This document shows, piece by piece, positions 52,422 through 62,435 of a stretch of DNA of 64,000 nucleotides (positions are counted from its first letter, which is position 1; every line of letters begins with the position of its first letter). A program made the translations under genes and the position numbers. The notes below the pieces were generated by a model. That model worked only from the letters and a program-made list of their open reading frames with translations, did not search any database and was not told the origin of the DNA. The stretch lies in assembly GCF_000214355.1 (NCBI RefSeq), contig NC_015577.1, forward strand, positions 3,153,389-3,217,388, read 5' to 3'. This stretch comes from Leadbettera azotonutricia ZAS-9. Lineage in GTDB: Bacteria; Spirochaetota; Spirochaetia; Treponematales; Breznakiellaceae.

Positions 52422-52964
52422 ATGGCTGATTTAAAAGGAACCAAAACAGAAGAGAACCTGAAGGCGGCGTTTGCGGGCGAGGCCCAGGCTCATACCAAGT
52501 ACCAGTATTACGCCTCCAAGGCTGAAAAAGACGGCTACCAGCAGATAGGCGCCATCTTCAGGGAAACCGCCCAGAACGAAAAAGAACATGCCAAGATTTG
52601 GTTCAAACTCCTCCACGGCGACGAGGTGCCAGGCACCGAAACGAACCTCAAGGACGCCGCCGCAGGTGAACATTACGAGTGGACCGACATGTACGCGGGT
52701 TTTGCCAAAACCGCCAAAGAAGAAGGCTTTACCACTATTGCCGCGCTCTTCGAAATGGTCGGCAAAATCGAAAAGGAACATGAAGAACGGTACAAAAAGC
52801 TCCTTAAAAATATCGAGAGCAGCATCGTGTTCTCCAGGGACGGCGACCAGATTTGGCAATGCGCAAACTGCGGGCACATTATCATCGGCAAAAAGGCCCC
52901 CGAGCTTTGCCCGGTCTGCAAGCACCCCAAGGCTTACTTCCAGATCCGCGCTGACAACTACTAA
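52422..52964 (+). CDS. rbr: Rubrerythrin
   Basis: A 180-residue non-heme iron peroxidase that reduces hydrogen peroxide in anaerobes, using electrons from rubredoxin. The N-terminal four-helix part (about residues 5-140) has the diiron ligands in [26 protein letters not shown] and [11 protein letters not shown]; the C-terminal rubredoxin-like domain has [10 protein letters not shown] and CPVC. It has its own promoter and terminator, so it is a single-gene unit. Confidence 0.97.
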   Translation: MADLKGTKTEENLKAAFAGEAQAHTKYQYYASKAEKDGYQQIGAIFRETAQNEKEHAKIWFKLLHGDEVPGTETNLKDAAAGEHYEWTDMYAGFAKTAKEEGFTTIAALFEMVGKIEKEHEERYKKLLKNIESSIVFSRDGDQIWQCANCGHIIIGKKAPELCPVCKHPKAYFQIRADNY

Positions 52965-52998
52965 AAAACCTGCAATTTAGCGTATGCCGTAAATTTCC

Positions 52999-53033
52999 AA
53001 AACCTCCAGGAAGCGGAGGTTTTATTTTTTTCT
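52999..53033 (+). terminator. Rho-independent terminator of rubrerythrin
   Basis: AAAACCTCC (52999-53007) and GGAGGTTTT (53015-53023) form a 9-bp stem with a 7-nt loop, followed by a T-rich tail up to about 53033. Confidence 0.9.
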
Positions 53034-53058
53034 CTCTTTTGGTATAATTCTGTCCATA

Positions 53059-56000
53059 ATGAAAAGGATCTTAAAATATTCAGTTTATACTGCCATGATA
53101 CTCGCTGCGGTAATTATACTGATTTTTCTTTTAAAACCCCGAAACACCCAGGTAAGTCCCCTTCATATTGATTTATCCGCAAGCCCGATTTACGCAAAAA
53201 CAGGCTTTGATCCTGCTGATACCCTGCGCCATCCCTTAACAATAGCGAACTGGCAAAACATATTGCAGCCAGGCCGCAGGAATGCAGCGATAATCCGGGA
53301 TATAGTCCCCATTAATAACCGCCGTTCCTTCCTTGCCCTGAAGGACGAGGCGGATGAAGAATTTACCCTGGCAATTCCTTTTGAAGTAGACGCAAAGGCC
53401 ATGGCAGCCATGAATGGCGTTATTCCTGTATCACCGGGCATTCTCCTGGCCGGTATTGGAGACAACTGGGAAGTGTACATCAACGGTACTTTGGTAGAAT
53501 ATCAGGTATTCCTGGATAATGGGGGGCGTATTACTTCCCATCGCTCTTACCGGAGCATAGGCATCCCAATTCATAAAGAACTCCTTAAGGAAGGGGATAA
53601 TTTTCTGGTCTTCAGGATCATAGGGCCGCCTTCTTTTGGCTATACAGGCTTTTTTTATTCTGCCCCCTACTATATTGATGATTACCGTCTCGTAGAGAAT
53701 TACAGAAATGATTACACCATGGTAATTTTTTGTACCCTCTATATCTTTATGGGCCTATACCATCTGCTGCTTTTTCTTATGCGCCGCTCGGCGAGATACA
53801 ATCTTTATTATAGTTTCTTGTCTGTAACAGTGGGGATTTATTTTATAACCCGCAGCCCGATTGTGTATAATTTTATTGTCGATTCCAGCATCACCCAAAG
53901 GCTGGAATATGCTTCACTCTTCCTTCTGGTTTTCTTTCTGGGTTCCTTTATTGAGCAACTAAATTTTCAACGCATACTTTTGCCTACCCGTATTTATGGT
54001 GTTTTCTGTACCATCCTGATTATGCTGCAGGCTGCTTTTCCACTCCAGTTTGGAGAAGAAATTTTAGTTATATGGGAAATCTGCTGTCTCCCGGCTTTTG
54101 CCTATATAGTGATCAATGATGTAATATTAACTTTTGGCAGAAATATAACCCGCCAATGGAAGCATCAGGGTGAAACATCAAAAAAAATTAAACTCCATGA
54201 TATAGGAAACGCCCTCCTCCAAACGCCGTTGGGAAATATCGTACTGGCCATTTTTCTTCTCGTTTGTTCTTTTGTCTTTGATTTACTTGATACGCTTGTA
54301 CTCCACACAGGGATACTGTTAAGTCGTTACAGTTTCTTTCTTTTTACCATGAGTTCAGCATTTATTCTGGCAAGGAATCTTTCCAATTCTTATAGCCAGG
54401 TAAGCCAGCAAAAGGATGAGCTTGAAGCGCTGGTAGATGAGCGGACTCAGGAGCTGGCCAGGCAGGTTAAAATTGCCGAAAGCGCTTCCCGGGCAAAAAG
54501 CGAATTCATGGCTACCATGAGCCACGAAATCCGTACACCTCTTAACGCCATTATCGGCTTTTCGGATATTGAACTGGGGAAGCCCCTGCCGGAAACAACC
54601 TATGGCAATATTGAAAAAATCAGGAGTTCCGGCGCAACCCTTTTAGGTATTATCAATGATATTCTGGACATTTCAAAAATTGAAGCGGGTAGTTTTGAAA
54701 TTATCCCGGTGGCGTATGATACTGCGGCCCTTATCAGCGAAGCTGTCCGCCTAAATATGGTACGTATAGGTGAAAAGCCCATTATTTTTGAGCTTTCTGT
54801 AAGCGAGACTATTCCTGAGAAACTTTTCGGCGATGAACTGCGGATAAAACAGGTTTTCAACAATATACTTTCAAATGCCATAAAATATACCAAAGCAGGA
54901 AAAGTACGTCTTGAGATAAACCATGATCCGCTCAGCGGAGTTCCCGGCAGCCAGGCCCTTATCACTATCAAGGTTTCAGATACAGGCATGGGTATCAGAC
55001 AGGAAGACATTGAGAAACTCTTTTCTGAATACAGCCAGCTGGACACCAAAGCCAACCGCAAAATTGAAGGCACCGGCCTCGGGCTTTCCATCACCAAAAA
55101 ATTACTGACCCTTATGGGTGGAACTATCAGTGTCGAAAGTGAATATGGAAAAGGCAGCATCTTTACCATAACAGTTCCCCAAAAAATTATCAGCGATTCT
55201 GTCATTGGAAAGGAAAAGGCAGAGATGTTGACAGCTTTACACTTGACTGAAGATCATAACAATCCTGCCCAGGATCTCAAAAGAGCCTGGATGCCCTATG
55301 GCAGAGTGCTGGTGGTAGATGATGTACTTACAAACCTCGAAGTAGCCCGTGGTCTCCTTGAACCCTATGGCCTCGCCATTGATTGCGTCTCAAGCGGCAG
55401 GGAAGCCATCAATGTTATAAAAGCAGAAACACTCCGCTACGATCTGGTTCTCATGGATCACATGATGCCCGAAATGGACGGCATCGAAGCGGTTCAAATT
55501 ATCCGGAACGAAATCGGAACCAGTTATGCAAAAAATATTCCCATTATAGCCCTTACCGCTAACGCTTTGACAGGTAATGACGAAATATTTATGTCAAAAG
55601 GCTTTAACGGCTTTGTATCCAAACCCATCGACATCATGGAGCTTGACGCTGTTCTCAACAAATGGATAAAGGACAGGCAAAGTACTGAAACGTTGGAAAA
55701 AGCTGAGAAAGAAAGGCCTGGGGAAGCTGCTAAGGTAACAGATATACATCAGATAGAGGTCCAGGCAGAAAAAAGCAACATCCCCGGTCTGGATATGGAA
55801 GGCGGTATTAAACGCTACAATAACGAGAAAATATATCTCCGTATTCTGGAAGCTTTCCTGAAAAGCGCGCCTTTGCTTCTCGAAAAACTGCGTAACCCAA
55901 GCGAAGAAAATCTTAAAGCCTACGCCATTTCGGTTCACGGTTTAAAAGGGGCTGCAAGGGGGATTAGCGCCAATGATATCGGCAATATGGCTGAAGAGCT

Positions 56001-56112
56001 GGAATTTGCCGCCAAAGCCGGGGATTTTAAAACCGTTTCTGAAAAGAACAGCCTTCTGCTTGAGGCCGCAGAAACGCTCCTTGAGGATCTTAAGCACTAT
56101 CTGGTAAGATAA
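53059..56112 (+). CDS. Hybrid sensor histidine kinase with 7-helix membrane sensor, receiver and HPt domains
   Basis: A 1017-residue signalling protein. A first transmembrane segment (about 9-26) and a periplasmic beta-rich domain (about 30-215) are followed by seven transmembrane helices (about 222-445) of 7TMR-DISM type and a coiled coil. HisKA has the histidine in MATMSHEIRTPLNAIIGFSD (about 489); HATPase_c has NILSNAIKYT (about 602), DTGMGI and GTGLGLSI. A receiver domain (about 748-865) has its aspartate in LVLMDHMMPEMDG, and a C-terminal HPt domain (about 915-1010) has a histidine in SVHGLKGAARGI. All relay sites are intact. There is no ribosome-binding site; TATAAT (53043-53048) ends 10 nt before the ATG. 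Confidence 0.93.
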   Translation: MKRILKYSVYTAMILAAVIILIFLLKPRNTQVSPLHIDLSASPIYAKTGFDPADTLRHPLTIANWQNILQPGRRNAAIIRDIVPINNRRSFLALKDEADEEFTLAIPFEVDAKAMAAMNGVIPVSPGILLAGIGDNWEVYINGTLVEYQVFLDNGGRITSHRSYRSIGIPIHKELLKEGDNFLVFRIIGPPSFGYTGFFYSAPYYIDDYRLVENYRNDYTMVIFCTLYIFMGLYHLLLFLMRRSARYNLYYSFLSVTVGIYFITRSPIVYNFIVDSSITQRLEYASLFLLVFFLGSFIEQLNFQRILLPTRIYGVFCTILIMLQAAFPLQFGEEILVIWEICCLPAFAYIVINDVILTFGRNITRQWKHQGETSKKIKLHDIGNALLQTPLGNIVLAIFLLVCSFVFDLLDTLVLHTGILLSRYSFFLFTMSSAFILARNLSNSYSQVSQQKDELEALVDERTQELARQVKIAESASRAKSEFMATMSHEIRTPLNAIIGFSDIELGKPLPETTYGNIEKIRSSGATLLGIINDILDISKIEAGSFEIIPVAYDTAALISEAVRLNMVRIGEKPIIFELSVSETIPEKLFGDELRIKQVFNNILSNAIKYTKAGKVRLEINHDPLSGVPGSQALITIKVSDTGMGIRQEDIEKLFSEYSQLDTKANRKIEGTGLGLSITKKLLTLMGGTISVESEYGKGSIFTITVPQKIISDSVIGKEKAEMLTALHLTEDHNNPAQDLKRAWMPYGRVLVVDDVLTNLEVARGLLEPYGLAIDCVSSGREAINVIKAETLRYDLVLMDHMMPEMDGIEAVQIIRNEIGTSYAKNIPIIALTANALTGNDEIFMSKGFNGFVSKPIDIMELDAVLNKWIKDRQSTETLEKAEKERPGEAAKVTDIHQIEVQAEKSNIPGLDMEGGIKRYNNEKIYLRILEAFLKSAPLLLEKLRNPSEENLKAYAISVHGLKGAARGISANDIGNMAEELEFAAKAGDFKTVSEKNSLLLEAAETLLEDLKHYLVR

Positions 56113-56115
56113 ACC

Positions 56116-56712
56116 ATGAGCGCATTACAATCTTCCATAACCCGGGATCAGGCCTGGGATCTTTTGAGGCAGTACAACAAGGACCCCTTTCACCTCCAGC
56201 ATGCCCTGACTGTCGAAGGCGTGATGAAATGGTATGCCGCCGAATTGGGCTTTGGAGACGAAAAGCATTTCTGGGGCATCGTGGGGCTTCTCCACGACAT
56301 AGACTTTGAGCAATACCCCCAGGAACACTGCCTCAAGGCGCCTGAGCTTCTCCGTGCAGGGGGAGTAAACGAGGAGATAATCCACGCGGTTTGCAGCCAT
56401 GGTTACGAACTTACGGTGGACGTCAAACCTGAACACCAGATGGAAAAAGTCCTCTATGCCAGTGATGAACTCACGGGCCTTATCTGGGCCGCTGCCATCA
56501 TCAGGCCGTCGAAAAGCGTTCAGGATATGGAAATAAAGTCGGTTAAAAAGAAGTACAAGGCCCTCAACTTTGCGGCGGGCTGTTCCCGTGAAGTAATTGA
56601 AAAAGGGGCGGCCATGCTGGGCTGGGAGCTGGACAAACTCATCGGCGACACCATTCTGGCAATGCGTTCCTGCGAGGCGGAAATTAACGCTGCCATGGAA
56701 AAGCTCTCATAA
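56116..56712 (+). CDS. HD-domain hydrolase
   Basis: A 198-residue HD-superfamily metal-dependent phosphohydrolase. Metal ligands are His in LQHALTVEGVM, HD in GLLHDIDFEQYPQEHC and the later aspartate/histidine in HAVCSHGYELTVD; GLIWAAAIIRPSKSVQDME matches the group once named predicted hydrolase-HD. It is 3 nt after the hybrid kinase stop, so it may be co-transcribed; nucleotide or small-molecule phosphate turnover is the likely activity, substrate unknown. Confidence 0.85.
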   Translation: MSALQSSITRDQAWDLLRQYNKDPFHLQHALTVEGVMKWYAAELGFGDEKHFWGIVGLLHDIDFEQYPQEHCLKAPELLRAGGVNEEIIHAVCSHGYELTVDVKPEHQMEKVLYASDELTGLIWAAAIIRPSKSVQDMEIKSVKKKYKALNFAAGCSREVIEKGAAMLGWELDKLIGDTILAMRSCEAEINAAMEKLS

Positions 56713-56735
56713 ACCCTCCCGCAGCCAACGCGCCC

Positions 56736-57791
56736 ATGAATGAAAAAGCAGTAATCGCCATGTCCGGGGGCGTGGACAGTTCCGTGGCGGCCTCCCTCAT
56801 GCTCAGTCAGGGTTATGACTGCATAGGCATTACGCTGAAACTTTTTTCAGGCGGAAGCCGCTGCTGTTCCCTAGAGGACGTAAACGATGCCCGTGATGTG
56901 GCGTACCGTCTGGGCATGCCCCACTATGTGCTCAATTTTATTGAAGATTTTAAAGAAGACGTGATAGAACGTTTCATCAAAATATATGAAGAAGGGGGAA
57001 CCCCCAACCCCTGCATTGACTGTAACCGCTCTATCAAATTTGAAAAACTCCTGCACCGGGCAAAGGAACTTGAATATGGTAACATCGTAACCGGCCACTA
57101 TGCTCGTATCGAGAAGGATATTGCAAGCGGGCGTTATCTGTTAAAAAAAGCCATAGACGAAAAAAAAGACCAGAGCTATGTGCTGTACTGCCTTACTCAG
57201 GACCAGCTTGAACATACTATCTTCCCCCTGGGGGCTATGACCAAAACTGAAGTACGGGAAATCGCACTGCAAAAAGATTTTATCAACGCTAAAAAACACG
57301 ATAGCCAGGACATCTGCTTTGTTCCCGACGGCAACTACGGCGGCTTTATGGAACAGTATACAGGCAGGCATTACCCCGAAGGGGACATCATCGACCTTAA
57401 CGGAAAAGTCATAGGCAGGCACAAGGGCATAGTGCGCTACACTATCGGACAGAGGCGAGGCCTTGGCGTTGCCTGCAACGAACCGGTTTATGTAGCCCGC
57501 AAGGACATACGCAGTAATACTGTTACCATGGGGCCCGACGCTTCACTCTACTCAAAAAGCCTTGACGCCCATGGCATAAACCTCATTGCCTGCGCTGCTA
57601 TCGAAAAACCCCTGCGTGTAAAAGTCAAAACCAGGTATCTCCAAAAGGAACAATGGGCATGGGCTGAACAAAGCGCCCCTGACACTATCCATGTTGAATT
57701 TGAGGAAGGCCAGCGGGCTGTGACGCCCGGACAGGCCATGGTGATGTACGACGGGGATATCGTGGTAGGCGGTGGAACAATCAGCTCATAG
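56736..57791 (+). CDS. mnmA: tRNA-specific 2-thiouridylase
   Basis: A 351-residue enzyme that thiolates U34 of tRNA-Lys/Glu/Gln. The PP-loop AMSGGVDSSVAASLM binds ATP; the catalytic cysteines are in GTPNPCIDCNRSIKF (about residue 91) and DICFVPDGNYGGF (about 192). The central GQRRGLGVACNEPVYV segment is typical. There is no ribosome-binding site ahead of the first ATG. The end overlaps hydE by 11 bp on the opposite strand. Confidence 0.95.
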   Translation: MNEKAVIAMSGGVDSSVAASLMLSQGYDCIGITLKLFSGGSRCCSLEDVNDARDVAYRLGMPHYVLNFIEDFKEDVIERFIKIYEEGGTPNPCIDCNRSIKFEKLLHRAKELEYGNIVTGHYARIEKDIASGRYLLKKAIDEKKDQSYVLYCLTQDQLEHTIFPLGAMTKTEVREIALQKDFINAKKHDSQDICFVPDGNYGGFMEQYTGRHYPEGDIIDLNGKVIGRHKGIVRYTIGQRRGLGVACNEPVYVARKDIRSNTVTMGPDASLYSKSLDAHGINLIACAAIEKPLRVKVKTRYLQKEQWAWAEQSAPDTIHVEFEEGQRAVTPGQAMVMYDGDIVVGGGTISS

Positions 57792-58803
57792 CAACAAGCT
57801 GTAAGCTCGGGTGATCTCCCCTGACCATCTTGGGTTCAAAACCATAACCCCGTATGCGCCCCTCCATGCAGAGGCGACATTCGGCAGCTTCGTCGCCAGT
57901 GCAAATTTTGTTGTCGTACAGGGCATAAAGCTTGCGTACCGCTTTGGGCGAAAGATTCGGCATCACCACATTCGCACCTGAGAGAAGCCCCTTTTCCCTA
58001 CCCTTGGGATCGATGGTACCCAAAGCAGTGGTAGCCGGAATCAGGGCATCGGGCAAGAGCAGCCGCGTCAGTGCAACCATACGCAGGGTTTGGTTAAGCG
58101 AGCCTTGCCGGAAATGAGCAAAGGGCGTATCAGCCTGGGGGATAAAGGGGCCAATGCCCGCCATGTGAGGTTTCAGATCCTCAAGGAAGCGGAGATCCTC
58201 CAAAAGACATTCGGGGGTCTGAAAGGGGCTTCCGACCATAAAGCCCGCCCCAACCTGATAGCCGATTTCTTTCAATATATAAAGACATTCTTTCCGTTCC
58301 GAAAGCTTCATGGCCTCTGGATGCATTTTTTTATAATGATCATCGTTGGCGGTCTCATGGCGCAGGAGATAGCGGTTTGCGCCCGCCTCGAAATAGGCTT
58401 CGTAACTTTGTCGGCTTTTTTCTCCAATGGAGAGGGTAATGGCATGATCGGGATATTCTTTCCGTATAAGTTGCACAATTTCTACAATACGGTCATCGGT
58501 AAAATACGGATCTTCCCCGCCCTGGAGCACAAAAGTTTTATAACCCAGCAGGTCCCCCATACGGCAGCAATTCAGTATTTCTTCCGCGCTAAGCCTGTAG
58601 CGTTTAACATTTTTGTTGCTTCCCCTGATGCCGCAGTAAAAGCAATCGTTTTTGCAATAATTGGTAAATTCGATGAGGCCCCGAAAATACACATCCTTTC
58701 CGTAATGTCCGGCGCGGATTTCCCGGGCCGCAGAAAAAAGTTCCTCCATCTCGGCGGGATCTTCGGTAGTAATAAAATGAAGCAGCTCGGCATCACTATA
58801 CAT
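57781..58803 (-). CDS. hydE: [FeFe]-hydrogenase maturase HydE
   Basis: A 340-residue radical-SAM enzyme of the HydE group that acts in assembling the diiron part of the H-cluster. The SAM-binding cysteines are in FTNYCKNDCFYCGIR (about residues 49-63). The second, non-essential C-terminal cluster site is also present as CTGDEAAECRLC (Cx7CxxC). It starts 8 nt inside the end of hydG. The hydrogenase structural gene is not in the window. Confidence 0.95.
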   Translation of the reverse strand: MYSDAELLHFITTEDPAEMEELFSAAREIRAGHYGKDVYFRGLIEFTNYCKNDCFYCGIRGSNKNVKRYRLSAEEILNCCRMGDLLGYKTFVLQGGEDPYFTDDRIVEIVQLIRKEYPDHAITLSIGEKSRQSYEAYFEAGANRYLLRHETANDDHYKKMHPEAMKLSERKECLYILKEIGYQVGAGFMVGSPFQTPECLLEDLRFLEDLKPHMAGIGPFIPQADTPFAHFRQGSLNQTLRMVALTRLLLPDALIPATTALGTIDPKGREKGLLSGANVVMPNLSPKAVRKLYALYDNKICTGDEAAECRLCMEGRIRGYGFEPKMVRGDHPSLQLVAMS

Positions 58804-60220
58804 AAAAATCCCGCTCGCCGGAGGAAAATATTTTATCGATATTCTGCGCAGCTTTGGTACGGATTATTTCATTTTGAATTTCGGGAAGGGAGTTTTTAAT
58901 GGCAACCTGAGCCCTTTCTTTAAATAATAAATCACCGTAATCCTCTGCATATTCGCTCAGGGTCATGAGAGCATTGGGAAGGCAGACATTTTTTATCTGC
59001 CCTGATTTCGCAAGGCTCATAAAGCGGTCGCCGGTACGGCCTGAACGGTAACAGGCGGTACAGAAGCTGGGTATGTATCCGTCATCCATGAGTTCGGAAA
59101 TTATTTCCAAGGCAGTACGTTCATCGTTTACAAAGAACTGGGGGTTGGCGGCTTCTTGGTGTTCCCGTTTTGCATACCCCCCAACATCGGTGCTTGAACC
59201 TGCACTGATCTGTGAAATCCCCATCCGAAGCAGCTTTGTCCTCATGCGGTGATTTTCCCTGGTGGAAAGTATCATCCCCGTAAAGGGAACCGCCAGCCTG
59301 ATAATTGCAACGATCCGTTCAAAAGTTTCGTCATCCACCAGATGGGGAAAATTCTCAATATCCATACCTGCGGCAGGACAAAGGCGGGGAACGGAAATAG
59401 TATGAAAGCCAACGTTGAATTCCTTTTCAAGATGTTCGTTGTGGATCATGAGGCCCAAAACTTCATAATACGGATCAGCCAAACCGAAAAGCACACCTCC
59501 CCCGACATCGTCAATGCCGCCCTCATGGGCGCGGTCAAAGGCAGTAAGATGATAGGTAAAATCCTTTTTCGGCCCCGAAACATGCACCTTTTCGTACGTG
59601 GGTTGATGGTAGGTTTCCTGGAAAAGTATGTACGTCCCTATGCCCACGTCCGCAAGTTTTTTGTAATTCTCAACTTTGGTGGCGGCGATATTCACATTGA
59701 TGCGCCTTATGGCGCCGTTTTCAAACTTCATGTCATAGATGGTCTTCATGCAGTCGAGTATGTAATCAATGGGGCAAATTTCGTCATGCTCGCCCGCCTC
59801 AAGGGCAATCCTCTTGTGCCCCATGGACTCGAGTATCTTCACTTCCTCCCTGATTTCATCCATGCTGAGCTTACGCCTTCCGAATTCATGGCTGCAGTTG
59901 TAACTGCAATAGGCGCAGCGGTTTACACAGTAATCGCTCACATAGAGGGGAGCGAACATAACGATACGGTTGCCGTAAATATGGCGCTTTATTTCCCCCG
60001 CAATAGAAAAGATCCTTGCATTATGGACGGGATCTTTGGTGGTTAAAAGGCTTGCGATTTCAATATGGTTGAGGCCCTCAAAACGCTCAGCCTTGTCCAG
60101 TATTTTTTCAATTTCTGAACTCGCAGTGTTTTTTGATTCTTCAAGAAGCCCTTCGATATAGGCTTGATCGATAAAATTTTTAGTGTTTGTAAGAAAGGCT
60201 CTGTCCAGTTCCGCTGTCAT
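58796..60220 (-). CDS. hydG: [FeFe]-hydrogenase maturase HydG
   Basis: A 474-residue tyrosine lyase that produces CO and CN- as part of an iron-cysteine synthon. The N-terminal radical-SAM cluster is in SDYCVNRCAYCSYN; the C-terminal auxiliary cluster uses FCTACYRSGRTGDRFM with a cysteine further on in NVCLPN, giving CxxCx22C. AAGGAGG is 8 nt before the ATG, which also overlaps the TM1266-type gene by 4 nt. Confidence 0.96.
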   Translation of the reverse strand: MTAELDRAFLTNTKNFIDQAYIEGLLEESKNTASSEIEKILDKAERFEGLNHIEIASLLTTKDPVHNARIFSIAGEIKRHIYGNRIVMFAPLYVSDYCVNRCAYCSYNCSHEFGRRKLSMDEIREEVKILESMGHKRIALEAGEHDEICPIDYILDCMKTIYDMKFENGAIRRINVNIAATKVENYKKLADVGIGTYILFQETYHQPTYEKVHVSGPKKDFTYHLTAFDRAHEGGIDDVGGGVLFGLADPYYEVLGLMIHNEHLEKEFNVGFHTISVPRLCPAAGMDIENFPHLVDDETFERIVAIIRLAVPFTGMILSTRENHRMRTKLLRMGISQISAGSSTDVGGYAKREHQEAANPQFFVNDERTALEIISELMDDGYIPSFCTACYRSGRTGDRFMSLAKSGQIKNVCLPNALMTLSEYAEDYGDLLFKERAQVAIKNSLPEIQNEIIRTKAAQNIDKIFSSGERDFYV

Positions 60221-60486
60221 TTGTCCGCCTCCTTGCCTTTTAATTCGCTGGAAACGGCAGTCTTGACGATTACCCCTTTGAGATTTCCCAATTTTCCTGT
60301 GAGGGAATTGATTTCGTCCAAATCACCCTGGAGAGTAATGGAGATGACCGCAAGGTCTTCCTCGTCTACAGGAATGCCCATGCGGCCTTTGACTATGCCC
60401 CTAAAGGCGGACACTGTTTCGTTAAAGCTTTTTTGGCTTGTCCGGGGGTTTTGCAAAATCGCCCCTATTACTGCAATTCGTTCCAT
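60217..60486 (-). CDS. TM1266-type hydrogenase-associated ACT-like regulator
   Basis: An 89-residue protein with a single ACT/ferredoxin-like fold, matching the TM1266 iron-only-hydrogenase system putative regulator family. It begins MERIAVIGAILQNPRTSQKSFNETV and continues GRMGIPVDEEDLAVISITLQG. The ATG at 60486 has TAGGAG; an in-frame extension to 60531 has none. Linkage to hydG-hydE is a common arrangement; the ligand is unknown. Confidence 0.88.
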   Translation of the reverse strand: MERIAVIGAILQNPRTSQKSFNETVSAFRGIVKGRMGIPVDEEDLAVISITLQGDLDEINSLTGKLGNLKGVIVKTAVSSELKGKEADK

Positions 60487-60581
60487 TTTCGCTCCTAAGC
60501 TTGCCAGAATTAACTTGGCCCGCAAGGTCATAATTTAGTGCCACTTCCTGCAAGATTGCTCTCACTGGAAATGGATGTTTC

Positions 60582-60610
60582 ATGTTAATCTGTTTTTAAA
60601 AATAAATCAA
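60582..60610 (-). promoter_or_regulatory. Promoter of the TM1266-hydG-hydE unit
   Basis: On the minus strand TTGATT (60605-60610), 17 bp, TAACAT (60582-60587). This allows hydG and hydE to be expressed apart from hydF-aspA upstream, with an untranslated leader of about 90 nt. Confidence 0.55.
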
Positions 60611-60636
60611 CAACCCCACTCAAGCGGTCATAGCGC

Positions 60637-61956
60637 CTACAGCAAATCCAGGGCTTGCCTTACCCTTTCGGGATCGCCATTGTTCTCTGCAATAATCCGG
60701 TTTACTGTGTCATAACCCAAACGGGGGACATAAGAAGCTGCAAAGGCGCAGGAATTTTCAAGCAGGGCAGCACAGCGCCCCTCTACAGGTTCAAGTGTTT
60801 CTATGCATTTGGTGCGGAATATACGGACTGTCCTGCATAAAAGCAAAAGGCTTTCCAAAAGCGCATCGGCAATCAAGGGGGAAAAAGCATTAAGCTCGAA
60901 TTCCCCCCGGCTCGCAGCGGCGGTAATGGCAAAATCATTGGCGGCAACTTTTATCCCGACCTGTATTGCCATCTCGGGTATCACGGGGTTTACTTTGCCG
61001 GGCATAATACTGCTCCCTTTTTGCATGGGCGCAAGCCGTATTTCACCCAGACCGCCTCGTGGACCCGAATTCATGAGCCTTAAGTCATTGGCTATTTTGG
61101 TCAAATTTACACCCAGGCTTTTAAGAAGCCCCGAAACTTCCACAAAGACATCGCAGTTTTGGGTCAGATCCATGGGGTATTCTGCTGCGGCAAGACCCAT
61201 GCCGGTTATTTCCCTGAGCTGTTCCAGAACCCCATGGTGGTACAGCTTCTCATTTTTTCCTGCAAGGCCCACTGCGGCGCCGCCAAGGTTTACCTGCCTG
61301 AGCCTTTCTTCCACTTTGTAAAGACGCCAGCGATCACGTCCTATGGCTTGGGCGTAAGCGCCGAATTCTTCACCCAAGGTAATGGGGACTGCATCCATTA
61401 ACTCAGTGCGCCCAAGTTTTTTTATACCGCTGTATTCGGTTTCCTTTTTCTGGAGGCTTTCCTGAAGCCTGGCACAGTTGTCGCTCAATTCACGCAGTAA
61501 ATCTATGGCGGCAATGCGCAGGCTCGTGGGGTACACATCGTTGGTTGACTGGAGGCGGTTCACATGATCCAGGGGATGAATAATGGCATAAGCGCCTCTA
61601 GGCTTCCCCAATATTTCAAGGGCGAGGTTTGCGAGAACCTCGTTCACATTCATATTGGTGGAAGTCCCTGCCCCGCCCTGCAGGGCGTCAATTTTGAATT
61701 GGTCGTCAGCCTTGCCTTGAAGTACCTCATCGCAGGCTTGGGCAATGGCGCGGTATTTAAGGGCTTCGTCTTGAGAAGCCAGCTTGACAAGGCAAAGGGC
61801 AGCCGCCTTCTTCACCTTTACCATGGCGTAGATCAATTTAAGGCTTACCCTTTTGTATCCGAGAGAAAAGTTCTCCATTGCCCTGGCTGTTTGTGTCCCG
61901 TAAAAGGCATTATCAGGTATTTGAATTTCCCCCAATTCATCTTTTTCAGTGCGCAT
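60637..61956 (-). CDS. aspA: Aspartate ammonia-lyase
   Basis: A 439-residue fumarase/aspartase-superfamily lyase, aspartate to fumarate and ammonia. The signature GSSIMPGKVNPVIPEM is present, and the N-terminus RTEKDELGEIQIPDNAFYGTQTARAMENFS is aspartase-like; GAGTSTNMNVNEVLAN supports aspartase more than fumarase. It is translationally coupled to the flavodoxin gene and lies in the hydrogenase-maturation locus, as in several other anaerobes. The reason for that linkage is not established. Confidence 0.92.
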   Translation of the reverse strand: MRTEKDELGEIQIPDNAFYGTQTARAMENFSLGYKRVSLKLIYAMVKVKKAAALCLVKLASQDEALKYRAIAQACDEVLQGKADDQFKIDALQGGAGTSTNMNVNEVLANLALEILGKPRGAYAIIHPLDHVNRLQSTNDVYPTSLRIAAIDLLRELSDNCARLQESLQKKETEYSGIKKLGRTELMDAVPITLGEEFGAYAQAIGRDRWRLYKVEERLRQVNLGGAAVGLAGKNEKLYHHGVLEQLREITGMGLAAAEYPMDLTQNCDVFVEVSGLLKSLGVNLTKIANDLRLMNSGPRGGLGEIRLAPMQKGSSIMPGKVNPVIPEMAIQVGIKVAANDFAITAAASRGEFELNAFSPLIADALLESLLLLCRTVRIFRTKCIETLEPVEGRCAALLENSCAFAASYVPRLGYDTVNRIIAENNGDPERVRQALDLL

Positions 61957-62435
61957 CAGAGCTTAATGGTTTTAATCCATTCATCAAGCTGGGCGCTTAA
62001 TGTGTTTTTATCAATACTGCCGGGATTATGAAAATCAATTTCACCGGCAATGGTGTTTCCCGGGATCAGGGCCTTGAGTTTTTCCATAGCTCCGCCTTTG
62101 CCTCCTGCATGGCAGCAATAGAGGGCAACTTTTTTGCCCGTTATTTTAGTTCCCTTTAAAAAGGAAACCAGGGGAGGCGCAGGGGAGGCAGCCCATACGG
62201 GGCAGCCCAGGATGATCAAATCATAAGCGTCTATATTGATGGCCAGCGGCTTAACTGGAGGGGTCCTGTGCATAAACACCATGCTGCCGCCCCAGGCATA
62301 TTTGGCAAAACCTTTCCTCTTTTTTGCATCTTTTAATTCCACAGGAAAAATATCCGCCTTGAATCTTTCCGCAAGAAGCGATGCAACCGCCGTGCTGTTG
62401 CCCTCAAAAGAATAATAAATAACCGCCGTTTTCAT
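61956..62435 (-). CDS. Flavodoxin
   Basis: A 159-residue flavodoxin-like FMN protein. The phosphate-binding loop is YYSFEGNSTAVAS at the N-terminus, and the second loop contains LGCPVWAASPAPPLVSF. It lacks a signal peptide and should be a cytoplasmic electron carrier. The start overlaps the end of hydF by 4 nt and its stop overlaps the aspA start by 1 nt, so it may supply electrons to the radical-SAM maturases; this is inference. Confidence 0.9.
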   Translation of the reverse strand: MKTAVIYYSFEGNSTAVASLLAERFKADIFPVELKDAKKRKGFAKYAWGGSMVFMHRTPPVKPLAINIDAYDLIILGCPVWAASPAPPLVSFLKGTKITGKKVALYCCHAGGKGGAMEKLKALIPGNTIAGEIDFHNPGSIDKNTLSAQLDEWIKTIKL